Shown piece after piece: positions 35,190 through 46,173 of a stretch of 64,000 bases of DNA. This DNA is from Madurella fahalii. Lineage: Eukaryota > Ascomycota > Sordariomycetes > Sordariales. Each line of letters begins with the position of its first letter. Position 1 is the stretch's first letter. A program made the translations under genes and the position numbers. The stretch spans positions 1,922,001-1,986,000 of the forward strand of contig CM056875.1 in assembly GCA_029876055.1 (NCBI GenBank), read 5' to 3'. Under the pieces are notes generated by a model that searched no databases, was not told where the DNA came from, and worked only from the letters and a program-made list of their open reading frames with translations.

Positions 35190-38100
35190 ATGTCGATGTT
35201 TTGGCGACAGCAGGCCCGCGATGAGATAATGGATGAGGAGCACACAATAACACTCAATCTCGGGTCTTCGCCCGATCCGTTGATCGACCCGGTTTTAAGC
35301 CCGCCCATGATGCCTCCGTCAGCCATCAAGACCCGCAGCCGAGCGTCGCGACGCCTGTCGTCGCTTGCGCCATCGCCACGGAAGCAGACCTTTGAGCTGG
35401 ACGTCGGCAATGAACTCTCGCCGCAGCGACTCCTCGTTACCGTCGAGGCCGACGAGGCCAACCACAGCACGAACCGGCGCCTCTTCCAATCACCCACTCC
35501 GAAGCGAGGCAAAACACCGCAGAGGGGGAAGATAGTCACCACGACGTCTGTACCGCTGCGCGGCTTGACAGACGACGAGTCCGCGACACCGAGACGGAGG
35601 GGACGGCCGCGCAAGTCGGGTACGCCAATAGCAACTCGGCGCAAGAGGCCAGGCACGCCAGCGAAAGCGCGGAATAGCGGCGCGTACGCGCCGGACTCAC
35701 CGCAGAAGGATATTCTCACGTCGGACATTGAGAACATGCAGCCTACCCCGCGCGCCAGTGCCCAACCAAAGAGAGTCGCGAAACGGAAACTCACACCAGC
35801 GAAAGAAGACGGCTTGTCAGAATCTCAGCCAAGGAAGAGGGGGCGGCCGCGGAAGCAACCGATCACGTCGGATGATCTGAAGGCGCGCTTGGGTCCGGGG
35901 AATAGGGGGGATCGGAGGCCGGGGACAATCCCTCACTCGCACCCACGCCTGCAAGGGGCCATGCGGGCGATGATATGGAGGAAGATATCTGGCTCGCGAC
36001 CCTGTCAGACCAACCAACACCGGCCGGCCGGAGACAGCAGAGAAATCACGACCTGGCGCGATCTGCAAGAGACGCGCCGGTACCGGGATCCCCGCAAGCG
36101 GAATTACCGCGACCAGAACCCGAATACCAGGAGCAGTACGACTGGCCGGAAATGGGCGGTGGAGGAGATACGTACAGCGAAGCCGAGTCCCAGACAAGCG
36201 AGCAACATAATGACCGAGACCGGCAAGACACGATCATGGCGGGCGAGGAGTTTACCATGATCTCCCTCGGCTCCTTGCCATCGATGCAGCCGAACTCGAG
36301 TATGATGGCGCCCGAGCCCCAGGAGTTTGGCGAGGCCACAAGCTTGATCATTAACAGGACATTGGAATTCTTGAGGCAGAGCCAGAACAAGGCCGTCGAG
36401 GAGCCTGCCCACGAAGAGCCTGCTCCCGTCGTCGCGGGACTCGAGGCTGCCGCCGAAAGGATGGCCGAAGACCAGCCCGTCCAACAGCACGCGAATCCCC
36501 CACTCCCACCACCGCCAGCGCAGTCACCACAAGCACGGCGTCAAAGTCCGCGCAGGGCAAAGGCTCAACCTCTTGCAAAACAACTAGCTCAGAAATCCCT
36601 CCAACAAGGAGACGGTCCATCGCCGGCACCCGGTCAATCCGCCGTTGGCGAGGCGGAGTCCCAGGACGCGAGCGCGTACGAGGACTCCTTTTCCGAGATA
36701 CCCGAGGCCGTGCTCGCGGCCGCAACGCCACGGCGGTTTCGCGAACCGCAGCCGCAGGCGGAAGCGGACGAGCCTGGCCAAGAAGACATCCAGCCGTCCA
36801 TTGAGCGGCCTTCAACAGTGAATCACTCCAACCCCCAATCTGAGACGAATAGGCTGTTGACTCCTGATGAGACACCATCCCCGATCCCATCCGAAACCGA
36901 CGAGCATAACTCGCATTCCAAGTCCACCAGACCGGTTCTGGAGGCTGACATACCCTCCTCTCCCCCGATCGCAAGCCCTGCCGCCCAACGGCGTTTTGCC
37001 GGCTCCGTAGCACACCACACTAGAGCCAACTCCACGGAGACGCCCGCAGACCAATTATCCTCCTTCGCATCGACGACGATGGCAGCTCGCGATGCCGAAC
37101 CCGTACACCTGCCGCCTCCTGAGCCTCAGCCCCGACCGACGCTCTCCCCAATCGTCCGTGCCGGCCGCGCCTTGCAACTCGTTACGTCTGATCCCCCGTC
37201 CCCCCCAGCAAGGGATAGCGTACTGGGCAGCCCGTTTCGCGGTTCCGTGAGCAAGTCTAGCCAGTCACCTGCGCCGTTTGCCGCTGCTGCGGCCACAGCC
37301 CGAGCCACTCGGTCGCCGTCATTGCCCCAGGCGAATCAGGCGAATACCGTGGCCGAGCAACCGCAACGGTCGTCCTGGCTTGCACCACTGAGCCAGATCA
37401 AGAACTTTGTTGCCCGGACCGCCCAGTCGCTCTCACCTGCACGCATCTCGGTCTCCGGCACGGAAGGTATGGACGACCCGTTTGGGCCCGACCCGGATGA
37501 GTCGACCGGGCGGGGTTCTGTACGTAGTACATTGTTCAGCGGGCCCGGTAAGCAGGGGTTTGACCGAGATGCCACTGTTAGTGTTGCTAGCCCGACGGGA
37601 GGCAATGCTCTACTCGATGACGACGCCATGAGCTGGCAGAGTGGAGGTAGCCCTGCTCGAGAGTCACCAAGACCGGCATCTCACAGTTCAAGTGCTTTCG
37701 CAGCTCACGGTCCCTCCGGCGGAGAAGAGGAGGCGATGCGGCGGGGAGAGCAACCACAGGAGCAAGAGCCTGTAATAGAACCCGAAAACCCCAAGCGGCC
37801 ACCGGTCCCGCGAGAGCAGGTAGAAGAGGATGAAGAGGAGGAGGAGGATATTTGGGCTATTGAAGCCCAGCGTCCCACCCCTCACGCGGCCAAACCTGCA
37901 CAACAAAGGCAGGAAACTGTATTCGAGCCTCCTCGACGAGGCAGGATACCAAGTCCTTGGAGACGGAACGGTCGACATTTGGTGTACAGTGACGAGTTAC
38001 AGCAACCTTCGGACAAAGACGTTCCCTCTGAAAGAACTGAGGATGAAGAATTTAGCATGCTCGCCCAAAACCGCGAGCAGCGGACATCGGCCCGGTCTAA

Positions 38101-39571
38101 CCCACTCCCGACGAAAAAACCGGATCTCTCTGCTTTTTTCTCGTCGCCTGCAACGCTTCCGGACATGCAGGCGGTGCCTGGCTTCGGCTTGCCCAAGACG
38201 CTCGACTCGCAGAGGCCCGCGCAGACGAACCGTGTCGCACAGCTAAGCGTGCCGATGGCCCAACAACTGCGGGCATCCGGAAACAGCTTGTTCTCTCAGT
38301 ATCTTCAGCCGCAAGCCCCGACACAGCTTCCGTCGGTTCCGCAGAAACGACTCGAGATCGGTAACCGTCAGAGGAGTGTCGACTTGTTCTCTCCTGAGCG
38401 CAGCAGCCCGGAGCAAAGGAACACTGGCGGAGAGTCCAGCGCGGTCCGGCAGAAGCAGCTCCAAACTGGAAATCACCAGAGGAGTGTTGACTTGTTCTCG
38501 CCTGGACGGAGTAGTCCGGAGCAGAGGAGCACTGAGAAAGCGCCCGTTGCTGCTCCGCTTTCTACTTCGCCAGATACTCCAGAAGCCTCCAGGACAACAC
38601 ATATCCCACAGAAGATGAACTTTACGCCCCGCCAGCGGCAGCCCGGCAGCACCAGCACCCTCTTCCAAGCAAAGCCCACCGCACCATCGAGGTCGCTATT
38701 TGGCAACAATCAAATCTCAGCCTTCTTCTCCCAATCCCGCCCCCAGACCCAACCACGGGTACGGGAACAAGAGCGGGAGGAACAGGACTTTGAAGAAGAA
38801 GAATCGAGCTTCATCGCCCCACCACTGAACCCCCTCCCAGACCGCGCCGCATCCCCGAGCAAATCATGCATACGCTCGCCGCTCAAGCCCAAAACCCCCG
38901 GCCGCGTGGTCGAGTTTACGAGCAGCACGCTCTCGCCGCTGGCACAGGCACAAGCCCGGGCCGACCGGCGCGTAGCAAGCATGTCTGTGTCTCCCGACAA
39001 GGACAATCGCTCGCAGGGTAGCAGCAGCGACAGGGGCCGACAGGTCATTGCGCAGCAGGACATAGAGGCCAACGACGATCGCTCGTCGTCGGAGCAGGAG
39101 GAATCACCCTCGCCCTCGCCCTCGCCCTCGCCTTCACCACAACGACCAGCCCGACGCGCCACAACCACAGCTACTACCACCACAATAGCAAATACTTCCG
39201 CTACCCCGTCACTCTCCCCCACAACCTGGACCCGCGCCCACTGGGAGCGCCTCGACGCCCTCCTGCAGGCCCGCAAGAAGGGGCTGCCGGCATTCCAGCG
39301 GGTCGCAGCCCCACGACAAGCCCGACAGGGTCATCAGAAGCCGAGCCGGCATCGCTTGCTCGGCAAGGAGGTCGCGTCGCAGGGCGAGTCGATGATCCTG
39401 GAGGCGTGGCACCTGGATGTGGTGGACGCGTTCAAGGCTGAAGTCGGCAGCGGCGCGGAGGGGAACGGCAGAGGGTGGGATGAGACGGACCTCGCCAAGA
39501 GGGTGTTTGCGCTCCTGGTCGGGGAGGAGAGGAGACGGTTGGGGTTGGTCCCTTCTAGGCGGAGGAGGTGA
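35190..39571 (+). CDS. Large Ser/Pro-rich AT-hook protein, with an apparent -1 frameshift near 35905
   Basis: The ATG at 35190 opens a frame with two AT-hooks, RRRGRPRK (35592-35615) and RKRGRPRK (35832-35855). From about 35905 the sensible reading continues in another frame to the stop at 39571, for about 1461 aa in total. The downstream part has EDIWLATLSDQPTP, EEFTMISLGSLPSMQ and SLIINRTLEFLRQSQ, then long Ser/Pro/Gln-rich disorder and a duplicated RSVDLFSP...RSSPEQR unit. It ends with an SPLKPKTPGRVVEF motif and a compact C-terminal helical region (WTRAHWERLDALLQARKKG). I do not know its function; it is probably a minor-groove-binding nuclear or chromatin protein. The frame change coincides with a G6 run at 35905-35910: one missing G would restore the frame. 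An intron (35867-35955) with a poor GTCGGA donor is the alternative. Upstream ATGs at 35196 or 35229 are possible starts. Confidence 0.72.
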
Positions 39572-39952
39572 GGTGAAGGACGACATCTGTTTGGGAAATG
39601 GCCGCGGTCGGGGAAGAGCCGGGCTGAATGAGTGATGATGGGTCAGTTAAACTGGGTTGGGTTTTGATTATGAATGATCGTTACGGCTACGGCTGCGTTG
39701 TACAAGCCAGCAGAGTGGTCAAAGGGATTGTTTTTTTATTCATGAAACGGCATTACGTGTTTGATATACAGAAGAGGACCTGGGCGTTGGGAGTTCGGCT
39801 GTTTGGATCATGGGATCATATACCACTAGGCTCGATGTCCGTTGAGAATGCCATATGTTTCTTCATTCCACCCCAGCTTCTACGCTAGTGTGCGCCTCTC
39901 CGTAGTATTACAAACCCGGACCCGAACATCCATCGCAGAACCCTTCACTCCT
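39572..39952. other. Convergent 3' intergenic region
   Basis: About 380 bp between the ends of the AT-hook gene and RPN6. Only probable 3' UTRs. Confidence 0.5.
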
Positions 39953-41339
39953 TTACTCAAGCATTGACGCTTGATTGGTGTAAAGCACGTCCACCACGTT
40001 GCTCAGCTTCTCAATCGTCGCCAGCGCCGCGTCGTACGACTCGTCCCGCTGCGTCTCGTCAAAGATGATGAGGCAGCCCGCGCCCTGGTCGAGCACACCG
40101 ATGATGACCTTGTCGAGGATCATCTGCGACAGCTTGCGCTCCACCTGCTGCGTGTCGAGCCCCACCATCTTGGCGATGTGGTCGATCTCGACCCGGCTGA
40201 AGGGCTCGATCACCTTGATCAGGTTCTGCTCGAGCATGGCGTCGTAGAGCCGCCGCAGGTGGTTGCGGATGAAAGCGTCACTGCCGAGCTCGTACTTGTA
40301 GGCCGCCAGGGCGCGCTCGTACTCCTCGAGCGAGCGGTTCGAGTGCGCGCGCGCAATAGCCTTCATGGCCTCGAGCGACTGGCCCGCGTACTTGAGCGCC
40401 TGCTTGGATGCCATGAGTTGGTTGACGTCGTCAACCAGGTTCAGCATGATCTTGCATAGCAACATGTACTGCAGCGCCGCCTGCGCGCGCGTGGGCTCAT
40501 CCTGCGTGTGGTAGCCATCTAGCGCCTCGATAAAGTAGCTGAAGGCTGTCTGGAAATCCTTGTCTTCGGCGTGTAGCATGCCCGACTGCATGTCGAGGTT
40601 CGCTTGCAGGAGCGGGGGGGTGTAGACCGACGCGGCCGAGGTGCGAGCGCTGGTGAGGGCGGCGCGGGCTTTGGCAATGTTGCCCAGCGCGTGGTACACG
40701 CGGGACTCGAGAAGCTGCACTTCGACCAACACCAGCTTGTCGTCCATGCGCTTGAGCTCGCGCAGGAGACCGTTGATGAGCGTCAGCGCATCGTAGTAGG
40801 ACTGCTTGGCCATGTACAGCGTCACGAGGCGTGTCTCGAGGTTCTGCCGGAGGAAACTCCGCCGCTCTGACGTAGCCCATTCTATGCAGGATTTTGTGAC
40901 TGAGATCTGAATGTCGAGGGAGTTGGGAATGGCTTCGAACAAGTCGAGTAGCTGGCGGACTGGACGGCGAAGGCTGTGTAAGCGGGGGTTACAAGGTTAG
41001 CAAATGAAGGAAAGGCATACCTAGCTTGGCTGTCTTCGCCTTTGCAAACGAAGAGAGCACTGTCCGGCTCTTGGTTACCAAGCCCACCAGCTCGTCCGTG
41101 TTCCTGCGCCGAGTCAGCCGGATGGGCAACCCCCCCAACTGGCAGGAGCAGGCTTACTTCTGGTCGCGATAGAGCTCCCCCAAGCTGATGAGGGCGGTCT
41201 CGTACTCCCGGATGGCAGCATCGGATGTGACCGACGGCGGCTTCGAGATGATCTCCTTGTACATCTCCTCTGCTCTGCGCGGATCCGACTTGGCGAGCTT
41301 CTGCGCCTCGCGCACCCTCTCCGAGTCGCCTTGCGCCAT
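39953..41339 (-). CDS. RPN6: RPN6: 26S proteasome regulatory particle non-ATPase subunit (PSMD11)
   Basis: Three exons on the minus strand: 41339-41158, 41103-41021 and 40959-39953, giving 423 aa, the usual Rpn6 length. The N-terminus has REAQKLAKSDPRRAEEMYKE and the ISLGELYRDQKNTDELVGLV helix pair. The middle is TPR-like alpha-solenoid (RRSFLRQNLETRLVTLYMAK, ALTSARTSAASVYTPPLLQA, AEDKDFQTAFSYFIEALDGY). The C-terminal PCI winged helix contains RLYDAMLEQNLIKVIEPFSR and KMVGLDTQQVERKLSQMILD. Rpn6 clamps the lid to the 20S core and Rpt ring in nucleus and cytoplasm. Introns carry CTGAC and GCTAAC branch sites. It shares a roughly 0.5 kb divergent promoter region with SOF1. Confidence 0.96.
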
Positions 41340-41833
41340 TGTGACGGAAATTATCCTGTTGCGGATCTGTTTTCGTTCTAGGTGCCGGGGGGGGAGGAAG
41401 AAGGACGAGCGATGAGCTGGGATCGTTGTCGGGGCTCTCTCGAGTAAGTGGGCTTTGGAATCTTGATGTTGGGATGCGTTTCTACTGCAGCTCCAAATCC
41501 AGCGCCGCCGCACCCAAGTGCCCCCTAACAGCCCAGCTAGGTTGCCGTGAGTGCGACGTAATGGGCCCCGGGCGGCAGCTGGGCTTGGCGTTGCCGCCTG
41601 TTGTGGCGGCCTGTGGCTGGATCAAAAGGCGGTGGCCCTTTCTGCCGCCTGACCCCGCCAAAATTTACAGAGCAGCCGTCGTCCAAATTGGCCATGGTTT
41701 GGAACTCCCAGCATCACCAGCACGAAGACAATCGAGACTAACATCAGAATCACTCTTAACGGGAGAGCTCGATCCGGTCCCCAAGATACGCGTTTGTGCG
41801 TGTGGCAATTGAGGAAGGCAATTAGGAACCATC
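41340..41833. promoter_or_regulatory. Divergent promoter region of RPN6 and SOF1
   Basis: 494 bp between the two start codons. I looked for a GGTGGCAAA-type proteasome element and did not see a convincing one. No gene inside. Confidence 0.55.
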
Positions 41834-43747
41834 ATGAAGGTACGATTTGGACACAAGCCACCGGGAGAAAGGAGAGGGGAGACACTCAACCCATTGGCAG
41901 CACTACGCTCGCAGTTGCTAACATTGGCAATGATAGATCAAAGCGCTCAGCCGGAGCATCTCGGCCCAGCAAGCGCCAGGCTCAGATGCCCAGCGCGCGC
42001 CCCGAAACCTCGCACCAGAAATCCATCCTTTCGAACGAGCTCGGGAATAGTACGTGGACACCCCCAAGATACCTAGCCACGGAGTCTGACTTTGCTATAT
42101 AGCCAAAGAGCTCTCAATGCCGTCAAGCTGTGAGATTGCACTCTCGTCTTTTTGGGGTTTGGGTACTGACCCGAAGAAGGGAACGCATGTTTGCCAAGCC
42201 ATTCCTATCTCAGCTGGGCAACGGCCACGTCCAGGGTGTTTATAGCATGTGCAAGGTCTGCTTTTCCCTGAATCCAAAATACGTCGAAACCCACTGACTA
42301 GTTGTAGGACAAGAACTCTCTGAGCTCAGTAGCATCAGGGTCCGGCGACGGCGTGGTTAAAGTCTGGGACCTTACCACGCGCGACGAGGCGTGGCGGACA
42401 GCCGCACAGTGAGCCCGCATCCAGTTTTCTGGCAAGGTCCTAGGATCTAACTTCTATTTACAGCTCAAATATTGTCAAGGGACTGACCTTCACAAACGAT
42501 AAGAAGCTACTGTCCTGCGGTACGGACGGCATCAAATTGTGGGACCCCTACAACACGTCCAACGATACCACTCCGATTGCGACATGGCAGGAAGGTGGGC
42601 CATATACGTCGTTGTCGTACCACAGAACCGGCAATGTCTTTGCTGCTTCTTCCGGTGCCGGGTGCATCCGTGTCTGGGACTTGGAGCACAGCACCGCCGC
42701 TCAGACAATACAGTGGCCGAGCTTCACAGATACCATCACCGATGTATGCTTCAACCAAGTCGAGACATCCATCATTGGCTCCGTAGCCACTGACCGGTCC
42801 ATCATTCTCTTCGATCTGCGAACGAACAGTATGTGCAGCCCTGATCAACCCTGATCAACCTTCGGGACCCATGGCTAACCCCTGACCCCAGTGCCCGTCA
42901 TCAAAACAGTACTTCACTTTGCGGCAAACCGCATCGTGTTCAACCCAATGGAGGCAATGAATATGGCTGTGGCATCAGAAGGTAAGTTACCAATAACCCC
43001 CTAAGTCATTTCGAAGAATGCTAACTGGGTCCAGATCACAACATGTAAGTCCGTCCATGGCTGATGCTATTTCTCTGTCGCTGACTTTTCTGTAGCTATA
43101 TCTTCGATGCAAGAAACTTCGATAAGGCACAGAATATCCAGAAGGGCCATGTGGCGGCCGTGATGGATGTCGAGTTCTCGCCCACCGGCGAGGAGCTCGT
43201 GAGCGGTTCTTATGTAGGTCTCTCGGGTTATGACGATGGCTCGCACTAACTCGCCTTGTAGGACCGCACCATCAGAATCTGGCGTCGCGACCAGGGCCAT
43301 TCACGCGACATCTATCACACAAAAAGAATGCAGAGGGTATTCCGGACGCTCTGGACCATGGACTCGAAGTATCTCCTCACCGGAAGCGATGACGTATGCG
43401 TCCCTGCACGTCTACTCTAGTCGTTACTTACTAATCTGTCATAATAGGGCAATGTCCGCTTGTGGCGCGCCAACGCCTCGGAACGGAGCGGGGTAAAGTC
43501 GACCAAGCAGAGGCAGGCGCTCGAGTACAACCAGGCTTTGACGGAGAGGTACAGCCACCTACCCGAGATCCGCCGCATCCGCCGCCACAGGCATCTGCCC
43601 AAGGTGGTCAAGAAGGCCGGCGAGATCAAACGAGATGAGCTGGCAGCCATCAAGCGGAGAGAGGAGAACGAGCGGAAGCACTCGGACAAGAAGTTTCAGA
43701 AGCGCAAGGGCGAGAGAGAAAAGGCGATCCTGGCCAAGCAGCAGTAG
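41834..43747 (+). CDS. SOF1: SOF1: U3 snoRNP/SSU-processome WD40 protein (DCAF13 family)
   Basis: Eleven exons: 41834-41839, 41937-42049, 42103-42129, 42180-42255, 42308-42408, 42464-42828, 42892-42981, 43035-43044, 43096-43213, 43262-43393 and 43448-43747, giving 445 aa. Conserved stretches: MKIKALSRS, NLAPEIHPFERAREY, ALNAVKLERMFAKPFLSQLG, VASGSGDGVVKVWDL, SSGAGCIRVWDLEHSTAAQT, FNPMEAMNMAVASEDHNIYI, HVAAVMDVEFSPTGEELVSG, and the Sof1-specific tail HLPEIRRIRRHRHLPKVVKK ending KRREENERKHSDKKFQKRKG. Sof1 is a seven-bladed propeller of the nucleolar small-subunit processome needed for 18S rRNA maturation. Oddities: the first coding exon is only ATGAAG, exon 8 is only ten bases, exon 3 only 27, and intron 4 (42256-42307) has a GTCTGC donor. 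Confidence 0.95.
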
Positions 43748-46173
43748 ACGCGTTGAGGGACTGTGGGCGAGCGTCCATGACATGTGTGACTGGAGCTATT
43801 ATGCATTGGGCGGAGTTAGAGGAGTTGCTATGGCGTCGGGCGGTATATCTCGTATGGAGGTTAGATCTGATACCATCCGTGTCTGGCGTTGTCAGCATAA
43901 AGGCGAAGCAGCTTGGCAGCGTCATTTTAATCACTGTTATATTCCATCCGTGATGGGGAAGCTGTAAGTCTCCCGGCTGGAAACTTAGATGTAGGCCAAA
44001 GCGGGAGGATGGTGTGTCTACGTTGTTCCGTTTTGTTTCCTACGGGGTCGTGCGAGTTTTTTTTTTTTTTCCAGCATCAAAGCAACTACGGTACCGGCTT
44101 AGATGGCGTAGTTAGGATGTTTCAGATTGTTCGGTTCAAGCGAAAAAAATCTGAGATCAAGTTGGGTCTATCTTAATGTTGAGCAGCAATATTATGATCT
44201 GCCATATGGCAAGACGATCTGAAACGAGGCTTCGTACCGCACAAGCTCGCCGTCATGTGTGATTCGATAACGTATTACCAAAACGGATCGACCGGATGAG
44301 GCATCTGGGGTGGCAATAGTGGTACCCGCAAGACCTCCCAAGGCTTCCTGCCCATTCCTATCAGCATTGGGAAATCGTAACTATTAGAATTATCTGATAT
44401 AGCACAATGGCTGGTGGCACTGTTTCTGGTGTTTTTTTTTTGTCTTTTTTTTTTGTTGTTGTTGTTGTTGGGGGGGGGGGGGGGGGGGGGGATGGGGGTT
44501 TTTCTATAAAAAAAAAAAAATGTTGGTGGTGGTGTTACCGCCGCATGCTATTGGCACTTCATCCTCACTTTTCGCCCGGAACAAAGAGATTGTACTGCCT
44601 GCCAATGCATCGATAGACGGTCCTCCATCGTTGAAGGCTTAATAAGTTGGCGTTGAATCTAAAACGGAAGCAGTTCTCTCGGCTAGCAAGGGTACCGCCG
44701 CGGGGGCGTGGCGCTTCAAGACAAAGCTAGCCGGCTGTGGCTTAGCGCAAGCACAGACCACAGCCAAGAACCACAGCAGCCCCCATAATCGGCCGTCTTA
44801 TGGCGGTATCTCGTAATAAAGAGTGCGAAATGGAAAAAGGAAGAGGGAAAACGAAAAGCAAAAGAAACCAGCCAATCCTGCGTATTCGGCGCCAATTCTT
44901 ACACGACGTCTTATGAAAGGGGGTTTCACCCTGTCAAGCCTCACTGGACATGTTCGGTCTGGATTGGGGTTAAGGGTGGTCGCGATCGACGGCTCCTTGC
45001 GTCGATGATGCAACCCCGCCTCGACCACCAACTGTCACAAGGTAGACAAGCCGTCTTGTCGGAACTTTGCGTGTTTCTTGGTCCATTAGCCAATTTCGGC
45101 CATGCTCGCATCGTCTGCCCGTCAACCCGGTACGCAGCGTCGAAGCGGGGCGGCCGCAGGTAAAAGAGCTCCACGATCTCTGCACACCGCGAAGCTTGGT
45201 AGATCCAGGAAGAGCGTTATTGGCGGATCGGGCTGTAGACGTACTAACGTACCACAATAATTGCCGAAAGGAGCCTCGGGCGTCACTTCATCCCAACTCT
45301 TTCCTCTGCCGCAATCCTTCGGCTCGGAACGTTGTTGCCTGCGGTTCAGCAAACATCAGCAACATCTGTCACGCCTGAGTTTGACACGTCGCGGTTCGCC
45401 CGCCTCTGGCATGAATAAACAACTTGTCGTTGAACCTGCCAATTCCCGGAACAGCCATGGGCACTCCTCGCGAGCTGCCGCACGAAATGGAGATCTGAAA
45501 CACGACACCGACCTTGGATATCGGTCGGTTGGCTCACGGCCTGAGTTGACCAGGAACCGCCCGCAACACGGACAGATGTACCGGACCCTGGGCCCAGCGC
45601 TGTCGAAGCTGCTGCAGCGACATCTGGATGGGTTGCAACGGTCGTGTATCAGCCTCATCCAAGCTATGGTTGCATACCCTCCCGTCCCGTTGCCTCTATG
45701 CAAGGCACGATCTACCTCAGCGCCCCGGCTGCATGACAAGCCTCCAGCCCTTGTGATCGACCGACCGAAGAAGCTCCAGTTCTCTCGTCTTTCTCGGTTG
45801 CGACATCTTGTCACCCGCCCCTTGATCGGCTCGTCACCGAGCCCCGGAGTTGCCAGTGGCGCCCCGCCTCCCCCTTGTGTCTTCACGCCGCAACATTTGG
45901 CGCTACAATTTTCCCAGTCCCCGGACCCTGAACCGTTCCGAGCATCGTGAGGCTGGTTCAGCCACACCAAACGGAACTGATTGGTTACCCAGCTCGGTAT
46001 TTCCTGCTTTGACCCCAACTCCAGACAAGCCGTCTCGAGTTTTATCTGCTGTGTAGCTCGACTAATATCGGTCCCATGTTCGGCCGCACTCAAGCTCTCC
46101 TGGTTGCCATCGGATGACTGGGGTTATTTAGTCAAGTGGATGACCACTCGGTCGTAGCAATTCCATATCAAAT
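43748..46173. other. Long intergenic region with homopolymer tracts
   Basis: About 2.4 kb. It holds the SOF1 3' UTR, T- and A-runs, a TTG repeat leading into a 22-bp G run (44470-44491), and the RGS-gene promoter and leader. Two overlapping frames of 230-245 codons on opposite strands at 45.3-46.1 kb have no recognisable features and were not called. Confidence 0.55.
44470..44491. repeat. 22-bp G homopolymer
   Basis: An uninterrupted run of 22 G, preceded by (TTG)n and followed shortly by a 13-bp A run. Length may be uncertain in the assembly. On paper it could form a G-quadruplex. Confidence 0.9.

Noticed and set aside
35867..35955. Ordinary intron explaining the AT-hook frame change
   Set aside because: The length fits (89 bp) but the donor GTCGGA and the CTCAC/AAG 3' end are poor, while a single G at the G6 run gives a smoother protein; kept only as an alternative.
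41340..41833. Rpn4-type proteasome control element
   Set aside because: No convincing GGTGGCAAA core; only loosely similar GGTGGC stretches.
45261..46093. Overlapping frames of about 230 and 245 codons on opposite strands
   Set aside because: Neither has domain motifs, codon bias or splice context; they lie in the likely leader of the RGS gene and mirror each other as GC-rich shadows.
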